Shown here piece by piece: positions 1 through 7,982 of a stretch of 64,000 nt of DNA. A program made the translations under genes and the position numbers. Location: contig CAVWUM010000001.1 of the NCBI GenBank assembly GCA_963758205.1, positions 372,001-436,000 of the forward strand, in the 5' to 3' direction. The first letter of the stretch is position 1. Each line of letters starts with the position of its first letter. Origin of the DNA: Owenweeksia sp963758205 (GTDB taxonomy: Bacteria > Bacteroidota > Bacteroidia > Flavobacteriales > Schleiferiaceae). A model generated the notes under the pieces. It had not been told where the DNA came from. It was given only the letters and a program-made list of their open reading frames with translations, and ran no database searches.

Positions 1-204
1 ATCACTGGTAAGGTTTATTAAGTAAGATTATGGCCTATCATCTTTCGGAATTAATATGCTAAGACCCTTACTCGCAAATGGAATTAATTCGACTCCACAA
101 GTTTATTTTTTCGTTTTTCTCTGAACCGATAGAACCATATCTCCTGGTAATTTATGCTCTGAGTATCTTCGTGAAAACTCAGCGGAACTCTGTGTAATAG
201 AAGA
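1..204. other. Non-coding left edge with a degenerate repeat
   Basis: No convincing gene is visible here. Bases about 166-200 (cttcgtg...ctcagcgg...ctctgtgtaa) belong to the same style of short intergenic repeat as the stretch at 2645-2690, a type often seen downstream of genes in Bacteroidota. It lies just past the stop codon of hutU. Confidence 0.4.
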
Positions 205-2310
205 CTAATCCACCAACCCCTCCAAATTCCCCTCAACCATCTCCGGCAAGGTCACTTTCAATCCAGGCGTTCTTTCCATTTCCCTTTTAATGGCAAATAG
301 GGCAGGCTCATTGCGGGCCCAGCTTCTGCGGGCAATACCGTTGTTTACATCGTAGAGCAACATGCTTTCCAGCCTGCGGTCGGCATCTTCGGTGCCATCC
401 AGCAGCATCCCAAAACCACCGTTAATTACTTCACCCCAGCCTACACCACCACCATTGTGAATACTCACCCAGGTAGCGCCTCTAAAGCTGTCGCCTATTA
501 CGTTTTGTATAGCCATGTCTGCCGTAAACTGCGAGCCATCATAAATGTTGGAGGTTTCGCGGTAGGGAGAGTCGGTTCCACTCACGTCATGATGATCACG
601 TCCCAGCACCACCGGTCCAATCTTTCCGGCTTTGATGGCATCATTAAAAGCACGGGCAATCTTAATGCGCCCTTCAGAATCTGCATAAAGAATACGGGCC
701 TGTGAGCCTACCACCATTTTGTTTTCACCAGCCGCTTTTATCCAGGTAATGTTATCCTGCATTTGCTGACTGATTTCATCCGGGGCCTGTGCGGCCATTT
801 CTCCCAATACCTCACTTGCCAGTTTATCGGTAAAGGCCAGGTCTTCCGCCTTGCCGCTGGTACACACCCAACGGAAGGGGCCAAATCCATAATCAAAACA
901 CAAGGGCCCTAAAATATCCTGAACATAGCTGGGGTATTTAAACTCACGACCAATGCTGGGGTTGGGATTCAGCACATCTGCGCCTGCACGGCTGGCTTCC
1001 AGCAAAAAGGCATTGCCATAATCAAAAAAGTAGGTGCCCTTAGAGGTATGCTTGTTTATGGCTGTTGCATGTCTGCGTAGAGTTTCCTGCACCAGCTCTT
1101 TAAATTTTTCAGGATTATTAGCCATCATTTCGTTGGCATCCTCATAACTCAACTGCACCGGGTAGTAGCCACCCGCCCATGGGTTATGCAGCGAGGTTTG
1201 ATCCGAACCTAAATCCACATAAATATCTTCATCGGCAAAGCGTTCCCACACTTCTACTATATTTCCTTCATAGGCTATGGAAACGGTTTCTTTAGCTGCA
1301 ATAGCCTCTTTTACACGGTTCACCAGCTCATCCATCTCCGAAATAATTTCATCTACCCAGCCCTGCTCATGGCGCTTGCGCGAGGCACGTGGGTTTACCT
1401 CGGCCGTTACTGAAACACAGCCGGCAATATTTCCGGCTTTTGGCTGAGCACCACTCATACCGCCAAGTCCGGCCGTAACGAATAGCATAGAATGGTCTTC
1501 CTCTCCCGCCTTTTGGGCACCCCCTCCAGAGGGGGATAAGCTGGCACCTGTCCCCCGCTGGCGGGGGTGGCTTGCGGAGCTTGCCGGGGGTGGATTCTGA
1601 CGAATCCTCCTCATAGCGTTCATCAATGTTATAGTAGTGCCATGAACGATTCCCTGCGGCCCGATGTACATATAACTTCCTGCAGTCATCTGCCCATACT
1701 GGGTAACCCCCAGCGCATTGTATTTTTCCCAGTCATCCGGTTTGGAGTAATTGGGTATCATCATGCCATTGGTAACTACTACGCGCGGTGCATCTTTATG
1801 CGAAGGGAAAAGCCCCATAGGGTGCCCGCTATACATGTGCAGACTTTGCTCATTCGTCATTTCAGCCAGGTACTGCATGGTAAGCAGGTATTGCGCCCAG
1901 TTTTGAAATACGGCACCATTACCACCATAGGTAATCAGTTCATCAGGGTGTTGCGCTACTGCAGGGTCCAGGTTATTCTGAATCATCAGCATAATGGCTT
2001 TGGCCTGCTCGCACTTGCCGGGATACTCTGAAATTGGGCGGGCGTACATTTCATAATCCGGCTTAAAGCGATACATGTAAATGCGGCCATAGTCTTTTAG
2101 CTCTTGTGCAAACTCGGCAGCCAACTCATTGTGCCACTTTTGTGGGAAGTAGCGCAGGGCATTTTTTAGGGCCAGCACCTTTTCTTTCTTGCTCAAAATG
2201 TCCTTTCGCTTAGGGGCATGGTTTACATCTTTATTGTAGGGCTTTGGTGCAGGTAGCTCGCTGGGGATGCCTTGTGCTATAAGTTCCTTAAAGTTGGTGA
2301 TGGTTTGCAT
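205..2310 (-). CDS. hutU: Urocanate hydratase (urocanase)
   Basis: Catalyses the second step of histidine degradation in the cytosol, urocanate to imidazolone propionate, using tightly bound NAD+. The NAD-binding stretch GLGGMSGAQ and the C-terminal block with RDHHDVSGTDSP, FTADMAIQNV and HNGGGVGWGE are intact. An upstream in-frame start at 2394 exists, but the start at 2310 (MQTITNFKEL) fits the family and leaves 7 bases to the stop of the small DUF5522 gene, so the two are probably co-transcribed. At 701 residues it is longer than usual because about 30 residues rich in Pro, Ser and Gly, starting after RRIRQ, are inserted just before the NAD-binding motif. That insert is encoded by a GC-rich palindromic repeat. 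Other hut genes are not in the window. Confidence 0.96.
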   Translation of the reverse strand: MQTITNFKELIAQGIPSELPAPKPYNKDVNHAPKRKDILSKKEKVLALKNALRYFPQKWHNELAAEFAQELKDYGRIYMYRFKPDYEMYARPISEYPGKCEQAKAIMLMIQNNLDPAVAQHPDELITYGGNGAVFQNWAQYLLTMQYLAEMTNEQSLHMYSGHPMGLFPSHKDAPRVVVTNGMMIPNYSKPDDWEKYNALGVTQYGQMTAGSYMYIGPQGIVHGTTITLMNAMRRIRQNPPPASSASHPRQRGTGASLSPSGGGAQKAGEEDHSMLFVTAGLGGMSGAQPKAGNIAGCVSVTAEVNPRASRKRHEQGWVDEIISEMDELVNRVKEAIAAKETVSIAYEGNIVEVWERFADEDIYVDLGSDQTSLHNPWAGGYYPVQLSYEDANEMMANNPEKFKELVQETLRRHATAINKHTSKGTYFFDYGNAFLLEASRAGADVLNPNPSIGREFKYPSYVQDILGPLCFDYGFGPFRWVCTSGKAEDLAFTDKLASEVLGEMAAQAPDEISQQMQDNITWIKAAGENKMVVGSQARILYADSEGRIKIARAFNDAIKAGKIGPVVLGRDHHDVSGTDSPYRETSNIYDGSQFTADMAIQNVIGDSFRGATWVSIHNGGGVGWGEVINGGFGMLLDGTEDADRRLESMLLYDVNNGIARRSWARNEPALFAIKREMERTPGLKVTLPEMVEGNLEGLVD
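1497..1599. repeat. GC-rich palindromic repeat inserted in frame in hutU
   Basis: Two back-to-back hairpins are visible on the plus strand: ccccctccagaggggg and cccccgctggcggggg. The stretch keeps the hutU frame open and adds a low-complexity peptide (PPPASSAS...SPSGGG) to a position where urocanases have a short linker. It resembles intergenic G-rich repeats of Bacteroidota. The exact boundaries are approximate because no uninterrupted copy is available for comparison. Confidence 0.75.
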
Positions 2311-2317
2311 TTGTCTG

Positions 2318-2473
2318 TTATTTTCTGAAAGTATTCGTTTTTTTATCATAGCCATAGGGGCAATGCTTGCAGCCGCTTTGGCAACAGTAGCCACGTTTCA
2401 GGTGGTATTCTTTTGTGAAAACTATAAACCCTTCCGGGGAGTAGTAGAAGTCTTCGTCCTCTAGTTTTGGCAT
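2318..2473 (-). CDS. DUF5522-type small cysteine-rich protein
   Basis: A 51-residue protein reading MPKLEDEDFYYSPEG, then a conserved-looking core with YHLKRGYCC, SGCKHCPYGY and a basic tail. The CC...C..C pattern (four Cys plus His) suggests a small metal-binding fold, and I recognise it as the DUF5522 family, which is widespread in Bacteroidota and has no known function. It starts at 2473 and stops 7 bases before the hutU start, so it is probably the first gene of a two-gene transcript. The reading was made directly from the reverse complement. Confidence 0.85.
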   Translation of the reverse strand: MPKLEDEDFYYSPEGFIVFTKEYHLKRGYCCQSGCKHCPYGYDKKTNTFRK

Positions 2474-2487
2474 TTTGCAAAACTAAG

Positions 2488-2613
2488 GAGTGTCTGTTTA
2501 TAAAGCCCATTACCTTCGTTGCACTCCTACTCAAAATGCTCATTACGCCCTGGCGTAACTGCGCTTTTTCGCACTCTTGCGCCTCGGTTCTGAGCTTTCT
2601 AAAACAACCACTT
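2488..2613. repeat. Long imperfect palindrome (REP/MITE-like)
   Basis: Outer arms at about 2488-2508 and 2592-2613 are imperfect inverted repeats of each other (AGTG..TGTTT..AAAGC). Inside lie two smaller hairpins, ttacgcc/ggcgtaa at 2543-2558 and gcgc...gcgc at 2561-2582. The whole element is about 126 bp, sits upstream of the DUF5522-hutU transcript, and has no transposase. Its minus-strand reading frame is open but looks like a by-product of the repeat. Confidence 0.55.
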
Positions 2614-2644
2614 AGGGTAAGACAGGGTAGAAAAGTTAATTTCA

Positions 2645-2690
2645 TTTCTGCGATTCTCAGCGTTCTCAGTGCCTCTGCGTTGAAGTAAAT
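2645..2690. repeat. Short intergenic repeat (ctcagcgttctcagtgcctctgcg type)
   Basis: A run of imperfect ctcagcg / ctcagtg / ctctgcg units characteristic of dispersed intergenic repeats in Bacteroidota. A related sequence lies at 166-200. No coding potential is evident. Confidence 0.45.
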
Positions 2691-2782
2691 AACGGATCTT
2701 TTAAATTTTAGAATTTTAATAATTCGAATTTGTTTCGGTTTTAAGGTTTCGGATTTAGAATTTCTCTGTCCACCTTTGCCCA

Positions 2783-3736
2783 GTGAAAGAATTCAATCAT
2801 TTAAATTCTCCCCTGCAGCAACTTGACACCATTAATGGTGTGGAGCTTTGGCTGAAGCGCGAAGACCTTATTCATTCCCACGTAAGTGGTAATAAATGGC
2901 GCAAGCTGAAGTATTACCTGCAGGATTTCAGGGAAAGTGGAAAAGAGGTGATATTGACTTTTGGTGGGGCCTTTAGTAATCACCTTGCTGCAACGGCCGC
3001 ACTCGGCAATATGGCAAATATCCCCACCAAAGCTATTGTACGTGGGGAGGAGGTAGTGAGTAATGATACGCTGGATTTTTGCCGTGATTGTGGGATGGAA
3101 GTGGAAGCCATCTCGCGAAAGCGATATGATACTAAGGATGACCCCGGATTTTTGCAATTGGTGGCGGACACCCTGCCCGAAGTGTACATATTACCGGAAG
3201 GCGGAAAGGGCACCCTGGGCATAAAAGGCTGTACTGAAATTCTGGATGAAGTACCGGCCGGCTTTGATTATATATGCTGTGCTGGGGGTACGGGCACCAC
3301 CATGGCCGGACTTCTACTGAGTGGTTATGACGCGAGATACGTACTGTTTCCGGCATTAAAGGGAGGTGTATTTTTAAAACGGGCTATTGCCCAGTCTGTT
3401 CTCCAATATGAGCAAGCCTTTTCAACAGACCTTAATGGAAAAGAAATGGTAAACCACCGTTTGCAGATAGCTGAAAATTATCATTTTGGCGGCTACGGAA
3501 AGGTGAAGCCGGAATTAATTGATTTCATGAATGGCTTTTACCGAAAGTATAACATAGCCCTTGACCCCGTGTACACCGGCAAAATGCTTTATGGTATTTG
3601 GGATATGATTGAAAATGGGGCCTTGGAAAGAGGTAGTAAGGTACTGGCTATACACACTGGGGGGCTGCAGGGAATAAAGGGTATGAACAAACGTTTGGAA
3701 AAATCAGGAAACAGAAAACTGGAATATGAAGATTAA
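2783..3736 (+). CDS. PLP-dependent deaminase/desulfhydrase (D-cysteine desulfhydrase / ACC deaminase family)
   Basis: A 317-residue cytosolic enzyme of the tryptophan-synthase-beta fold. The PLP lysine is expected at K38 in SGNKWRK, followed by FGGAFSNH, which normally contacts the cofactor and substrate carboxylate, and a glycine-rich phosphate-binding loop CCAGGTGTT near residue 170. Bacteroidota members are usually annotated as D-cysteine desulfhydrase or 1-aminocyclopropane-1-carboxylate deaminase, and sequence alone does not decide the substrate. The start is GTG. A near-consensus -7 box (cacctttg, 2771-2778) ends only 4 bases before it, so the mRNA may be leaderless. Its end overlaps the next gene by 11 bases, suggesting translational coupling. 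Confidence 0.85.
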   Translation: MKEFNHLNSPLQQLDTINGVELWLKREDLIHSHVSGNKWRKLKYYLQDFRESGKEVILTFGGAFSNHLAATAALGNMANIPTKAIVRGEEVVSNDTLDFCRDCGMEVEAISRKRYDTKDDPGFLQLVADTLPEVYILPEGGKGTLGIKGCTEILDEVPAGFDYICCAGGTGTTMAGLLLSGYDARYVLFPALKGGVFLKRAIAQSVLQYEQAFSTDLNGKEMVNHRLQIAENYHFGGYGKVKPELIDFMNGFYRKYNIALDPVYTGKMLYGIWDMIENGALERGSKVLAIHTGGLQGIKGMNKRLEKSGNRKLEYED

Positions 3737-4622
3737 ACTCCTTGTAACATTTGCACTGCTGAGCAGACTGATGATGGCAAATGGCGATGTGGAGGCTTAC
3801 ATCAAAAAATACAAAGGTGTGGCCATCCGTGAGATGAAGAAGCACGGCATACCCGCCAGTATTACGCTGGCCCAGGGAATTTTAGAGAGCGGCAGCGGCA
3901 AGAGCTACCTGGCTAAAGAAGCTAATAACCACTTTGGCATTAAGTGCCATGAAGATTGGAAGGGCAAGCGAATTTATCACGATGATGATGAGAAAAATGA
4001 GTGTTTCCGCTCGTATAAAGATCCGGATGAAAGCTTTAGGGATCACTCGGAGTTTTTGACTACACGCTCCCGCTATGCCTTTTTGTTTGAAGAATCACCT
4101 ACCGATTATAAGGCCTGGGCCAAAGGGTTGAAGAAAGCCGGGTATGCCACTAATCGTAAATATCCGCAGTTGCTTATTGATCTTATAGAGAAATATGAAT
4201 TGCATAAATATGACCTGGAAGGTTACCATGAGGATAGCGATGTGGACACAGCAGCCGTAAAGCCCGAGTTTGAAATTGATCCTTTTCAGGTGAATGTATC
4301 TACCAACCAGGTAAAATATATTGAAGCTAAAGAGGGCGATACTTATGAGAGTATTGCGGCTCAGGTGGAGATACGTGTACACAAATTACTGGAGTATAAC
4401 GATCTTGCCTTTGACAGTAAAATTCAGCCCGGAGACCGTATTTACACGCAACCCAAAAGGCGCAAGGCATCTATTGAGCATGAATATCATACCGTGCAGC
4501 CCGGTGAAACTATGTATTCCATTTCGCAGCAGTTTGGTGTAAAGCTGCGCTTTATGTATAAATGGAATGATATGCCTGTTGGAACACAACCCTTTGTGGG
4601 GCAGGTGTTGAAGTTGAGGTGA
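3726..4622 (+). CDS. Secreted glucosaminidase with two LysM domains
   Basis: A 298-residue exported peptidoglycan hydrolase. It has a short signal peptide (residues 1-19), a mannosyl-glycoprotein endo-beta-N-acetylglucosaminidase domain (about 22-160) with the probable catalytic Glu54 in GILESGSGKS, and two LysM peptidoglycan-binding modules near residues 195-240 and 252-297. Family members cleave glycan strands during cell-wall growth or separation. It overlaps the upstream desulfhydrase gene by 11 bases, so they are likely co-transcribed although no functional link is obvious. Confidence 0.9.
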   Translation: MKIKLLVTFALLSRLMMANGDVEAYIKKYKGVAIREMKKHGIPASITLAQGILESGSGKSYLAKEANNHFGIKCHEDWKGKRIYHDDDEKNECFRSYKDPDESFRDHSEFLTTRSRYAFLFEESPTDYKAWAKGLKKAGYATNRKYPQLLIDLIEKYELHKYDLEGYHEDSDVDTAAVKPEFEIDPFQVNVSTNQVKYIEAKEGDTYESIAAQVEIRVHKLLEYNDLAFDSKIQPGDRIYTQPKRRKASIEHEYHTVQPGETMYSISQQFGVKLRFMYKWNDMPVGTQPFVGQVLKLR

Positions 4623-4650
4623 TAAATCCTTAGCAATGGGTTGAAGCCTC

Positions 4651-5769
4651 TCACTGTTTAATAAAACCTTTGACGGCAATCTCTTCATCGGTTATCACCT
4701 TAAGTATATAGGCCCCGATTTTAAGTTTGGAGATGTTTAAGGTTTGGCTCGGATTACTGATCTCCATAACCTGTTTACCCTGATGATCAGTAATGATAAT
4801 TTGGCGGTAGTAATCAGTTTTTGGGGATTGTATTCGTATAAATTGCCCGGCCGGATTTGGGAATATGTTGAATTGAGAAATCTCTTTTTCAAGTAAGCCA
4901 ATCGGTTGGTGTCTGTAAAATTCAATAACATCTGTGAAATACATATTACCGGGTATGTATTCGCTAAAAATAGAGTCCTTAAATACCAAAGGAGTACTTA
5001 AATACCGTTTCGCTCTATAATAAGTTTCACCGGGCTTTCCAACAGAATCGGGCCGCATTTTAAAATGCTCCTTTAAATCTCCTGAATTGTCGTATTTCCA
5101 AAAGCTATATCGTCCGATAGTATAATTTATAGAATCATTCGAAGAACTGTTGATTAACAACGTATCGTTGCCGTTCTGGTCTTTATATATCTGCCAGACG
5201 TATTGAATGTTAATTCCAAACGGAGCAAATGAATTATCATTTACCCATACACTGTCGTAATTTCCAAAGTGAAAATAATAGGTTATTATAGGGCTAGACC
5301 AGACCCCGTTTGAATCTTTCCATGACTGAGTGCTTTGATATATTTCATTTTGTGAATTATAAAACTTACAATAACGATAAGCATCTTGCCAGCCTGATAA
5401 GGAGGGCTTTTGATTAATAAATGAGTCAATTCTGCTGTTTAAATTATAACTGCAACGATATCGGCTAATTGGGTTGCTATGGTAAAAATAGGTTTCATAA
5501 AGAAGTTTCCCATTGGGGTAATATTCCCATGAATAACCTTCTATAAACGCTGATGTCCTTCCTGCATTTAAGCTCGATTTTGCAAGACTATCGGGGGAAT
5601 TGCTACCGGAATAGTAATACACATAAGCCTTTTCAGCAAGTGCAAAATCATCATATTGATAAATAGAATCCATGGCAGATTCATGATGATTTGTCGGCTG
5701 TGCTGATACAGGATTTGAAACAATAGTATAGGCGAGTGAAACAATAATCAGGTTGTAGCTGGTTTTCAA
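4651..5769 (-). CDS. Secreted protein with T9SS type A C-terminal sorting domain
   Basis: A 372-residue protein with a signal peptide ending near VSAQ, a middle region rich in Asn, Ser and Tyr that contains a WEYYPNGKL segment resembling MORN/YwqK repeats, and a C-terminal domain of about 80 residues (FNIFPNPAGQF..., YILKV, KGFIKQ) typical of T9SS cargo. The protein should be exported across the outer membrane and released or anchored. The start is TTG at 5769; no later ATG preserves the signal peptide. Base use appears more AT-rich than in neighbouring genes, as is common for surface proteins in this phylum. Its function is unknown. Confidence 0.85.
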   Translation of the reverse strand: MKTSYNLIIVSLAYTIVSNPVSAQPTNHHESAMDSIYQYDDFALAEKAYVYYYSGSNSPDSLAKSSLNAGRTSAFIEGYSWEYYPNGKLLYETYFYHSNPISRYRCSYNLNSRIDSFINQKPSLSGWQDAYRYCKFYNSQNEIYQSTQSWKDSNGVWSSPIITYYFHFGNYDSVWVNDNSFAPFGINIQYVWQIYKDQNGNDTLLINSSSNDSINYTIGRYSFWKYDNSGDLKEHFKMRPDSVGKPGETYYRAKRYLSTPLVFKDSIFSEYIPGNMYFTDVIEFYRHQPIGLLEKEISQFNIFPNPAGQFIRIQSPKTDYYRQIIITDHQGKQVMEISNPSQTLNISKLKIGAYILKVITDEEIAVKGFIKQ

Positions 5770-5799
5770 TTGTAAGGTTAGTTTAATTGGAATGTATAG

Positions 5800-7905
5800 C
5801 TAATATATAAATTTCAAAGCCTCATCAACTTCCTCCACAGGCAACTGGCACACCTTATCCTGGCATACATAAATACGGGTGGTGCCACTTACATAGCGGT
5901 TTTCGAGCAGGGGTAGCTCGCTCTCATTTTCTGTTTGAATCCAAACTACATTCGGCAAATAGTGCTGCCGTAGTTGTTTGTACTTTTCTTTAGCCTCCTT
6001 GCCGGCAATAGCTACCTCATAATGTGGATAGGTAATGCGGAGCAACAGCTGCCCCCAATTGCTGTAGCTTTCACCATAAGCCAACAGTCTTTCTTTATTA
6101 ACCTGATTAAGCATATGCAGCGCCTGTTCATGATAATTTTTATTATCCAGGTAATGCCCCAGCATAAACAGGTTTTCCGCCATTACAGAGTTGGAGGCAG
6201 GGATAACATTATCTACCGTTTCAAGGCTTTTGGCAATAAGTTGTTTTGAGCCCAGGCTGCGCATGTAAAACAAACCGGTGGCCGTATCCTCAAAGTGGGT
6301 TTTGGCATACTGCATCCAGACATTGGCCTGCTTCAGGTATTCCTCTTCACCAGTGGCTTCAAAGAGGTGTAAAAATGCTTGCATGCTAAAAGCGTAATCT
6401 TCAATTAATCCTTCAATAGAGCTCTTTCCCTTTTTGTATGAGTGGTAAAGTGAACCATCTTTTTGTGATTGATTTTTCAGGAGCCAGGCTGCGGTTTTTT
6501 TGGCGCGGGATAGGTAGTCTCCCCCCTTAAGGGGGGGCAGGGGGGTTACTTTCGAAGCATCCACCAAACCCGTTATCATCATGGCATTCCAGCTGGTAAG
6601 TGATTTATCATCTAACCCCGGCCTTACCCGCTTGCTACGTTCTTTTAGCAATAAGGCTTTCCAGTTATTCACTTTTTTATTCCACTCCGCCTTTTCCGCT
6701 TTATCAGGATTAAAATCACTTCTTAGTAAAATGATATTGCCATGTTCCCAAAGTCCTTTTTTCAGGTCGTAATACATCTCAAAATCTTCCCAATCCCCTT
6801 TCGGGATGATGGCCTGAAGTTCCTCTTTTTTCCATACATAAAACTTGCCTTCTTCACCTTCGCTGTCTGCGTCAAGCGCAGAATAGTACTCACCATCAGG
6901 GCCGCTCATTTCCCGGTTCAGCCAATCAATAGTTTCAGTAATTATAGAGGCGTAAAGCGGGTTTTTATATTTCTGCCAGGCTTTGCTGTAAAGGCTTATA
7001 AGCTGAGCATTGTCGTACAGCATCTTTTCAAAGTGTGGGGCTTTCCAAAGGGCATCTGTGCTATAGCGGGCAAATCCACCGCCTACCTGATCATAAATTC
7101 CACCGTACGCCATTTTTTCGAGCGTAAGCTCAACGTGATGGAGCGCATCGGCATTCCCGGCAAGGTGCCCATACTTCAGCAGGAATTCATAATTATTGGG
7201 AATAGGAAATTTAGGTGCACGATTAGGCCCCCCTTCAATATTGTCAAAACTGCTCTGCCAGTTCTTAAAAATGGTATCAGTATCTACTTTAGTGAAATCT
7301 GCTTTATTCGTGTTTAGCTGTACCAATTCTGATTGACGTACTCCTTCAGTAAGGTTTTCGGCATAAGCCAGCATTTTATCAGGGTCGTTTTGATAAACTT
7401 CCCAAACCTGCTTCAGGGCATCCATCCAGTTTTCTTTAGGGAAATAGGCTCCTCCCCAAACCGGGCGGCCATCGGCCAGGGTAACCACGTTTAGCGGCCA
7501 ACCCCCGGAGCGGGTCATCAGCTGTACGGCCGTCATATATACCTGGTCCACATCCGGACGCTCTTCACGATCTACCTTGATGCAAACAAAGTGCTCGTTC
7601 ATCAGTGCGGCCGCGGCTGAATCCTCAAAGGTCTGATGTTCCATCACATGGCACCAGTGGCAGGCCGAGTAGCCAATGCTGATGATCACAAGTTTATTCT
7701 CCTTTTTAGCCTTTTCAAAAGCCTCATCCCCCCAAGGCAACCAGTTTACCGGGTTGTGTGCATGCTGTAAAAGGTATGGACTGGTTTCATCAATCAGTGC
7801 GTTGGTATGCTCGTTTTCCACCTTGGGTTCATTTTGGGCTTTACATGCTGTAAACAGCATTATAATAATTGCATAGGCTAAGATAAGGCACGTTTTGTAG
7901 GGCAT
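5800..7905 (-). CDS. yyaL: Thioredoxin-fold DUF255 protein (YyaL/SPATA20 family)
   Basis: A 701-residue predicted lipoprotein (lipobox FTAC, Cys21). The N-terminal thioredoxin-like DUF255 domain covers about residues 35-200 and carries a CHWC motif at 82-85 followed by the family signature KVDREERPDVD. The remainder is an (alpha/alpha)6-barrel-like region of the six-hairpin glycosidase superfamily, including the GGFARYSTD block. The biochemical role of the family is unsettled. An insert reading about PLPPLKGGD near residue 460 is encoded by a G-rich repeat. A -7 element on the minus strand at 7968-7975 probably drives the gene. It is divergent from the phosphate permease. Confidence 0.92.
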   Translation of the reverse strand: MPYKTCLILAYAIIIMLFTACKAQNEPKVENEHTNALIDETSPYLLQHAHNPVNWLPWGDEAFEKAKKENKLVIISIGYSACHWCHVMEHQTFEDSAAAALMNEHFVCIKVDREERPDVDQVYMTAVQLMTRSGGWPLNVVTLADGRPVWGGAYFPKENWMDALKQVWEVYQNDPDKMLAYAENLTEGVRQSELVQLNTNKADFTKVDTDTIFKNWQSSFDNIEGGPNRAPKFPIPNNYEFLLKYGHLAGNADALHHVELTLEKMAYGGIYDQVGGGFARYSTDALWKAPHFEKMLYDNAQLISLYSKAWQKYKNPLYASIITETIDWLNREMSGPDGEYYSALDADSEGEEGKFYVWKKEELQAIIPKGDWEDFEMYYDLKKGLWEHGNIILLRSDFNPDKAEKAEWNKKVNNWKALLLKERSKRVRPGLDDKSLTSWNAMMITGLVDASKVTPLPPLKGGDYLSRAKKTAAWLLKNQSQKDGSLYHSYKKGKSSIEGLIEDYAFSMQAFLHLFEATGEEEYLKQANVWMQYAKTHFEDTATGLFYMRSLGSKQLIAKSLETVDNVIPASNSVMAENLFMLGHYLDNKNYHEQALHMLNQVNKERLLAYGESYSNWGQLLLRITYPHYEVAIAGKEAKEKYKQLRQHYLPNVVWIQTENESELPLLENRYVSGTTRIYVCQDKVCQLPVEEVDEALKFIY
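6515..6550. repeat. G-rich palindromic repeat inserted in frame in yyaL
   Basis: The sequence ccccccttaaggggggg is followed by ggggcaggggggt. The last 13 bases recur exactly at the 3' end of engB (25448-25462 region). The frame of yyaL stays open and gains a Pro/Gly-rich peptide (TPLPPLKGG). Unlike in engB, the G-rich strand here is the non-coding strand. Confidence 0.75.
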
Positions 7906-7967
7906 TTATGATTTTGAAGTTAACTATGAGGTAACATTAGAATTTGGACTTTTGACCCTGATTCCGC

Positions 7968-7975
7968 TAAAGGTA
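7968..7975 (-). promoter_or_regulatory. Predicted -7 promoter element for yyaL
   Basis: Read on the minus strand this is TACCTTTA, one base from the Bacteroidota -7 consensus TAnnTTTG, about 60 bases upstream of the yyaL start and in the gap shared with the divergent PiT gene. Confidence 0.45.
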
Positions 7976-7982
7976 AACATTG

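Noticed and set aside
457..705. Open frame on the plus strand inside hutU
   Set aside because: It is a shadow of the highly conserved hutU gene on the other strand, with no recognisable protein features.
2346..2645. 99-residue minus-strand frame in the gap after hutU
   Set aside because: It runs through the repeat at 2488-2613 and overlaps the DUF5522 frame in another phase; the DUF5522 reading has clear cysteine motifs, this one does not.
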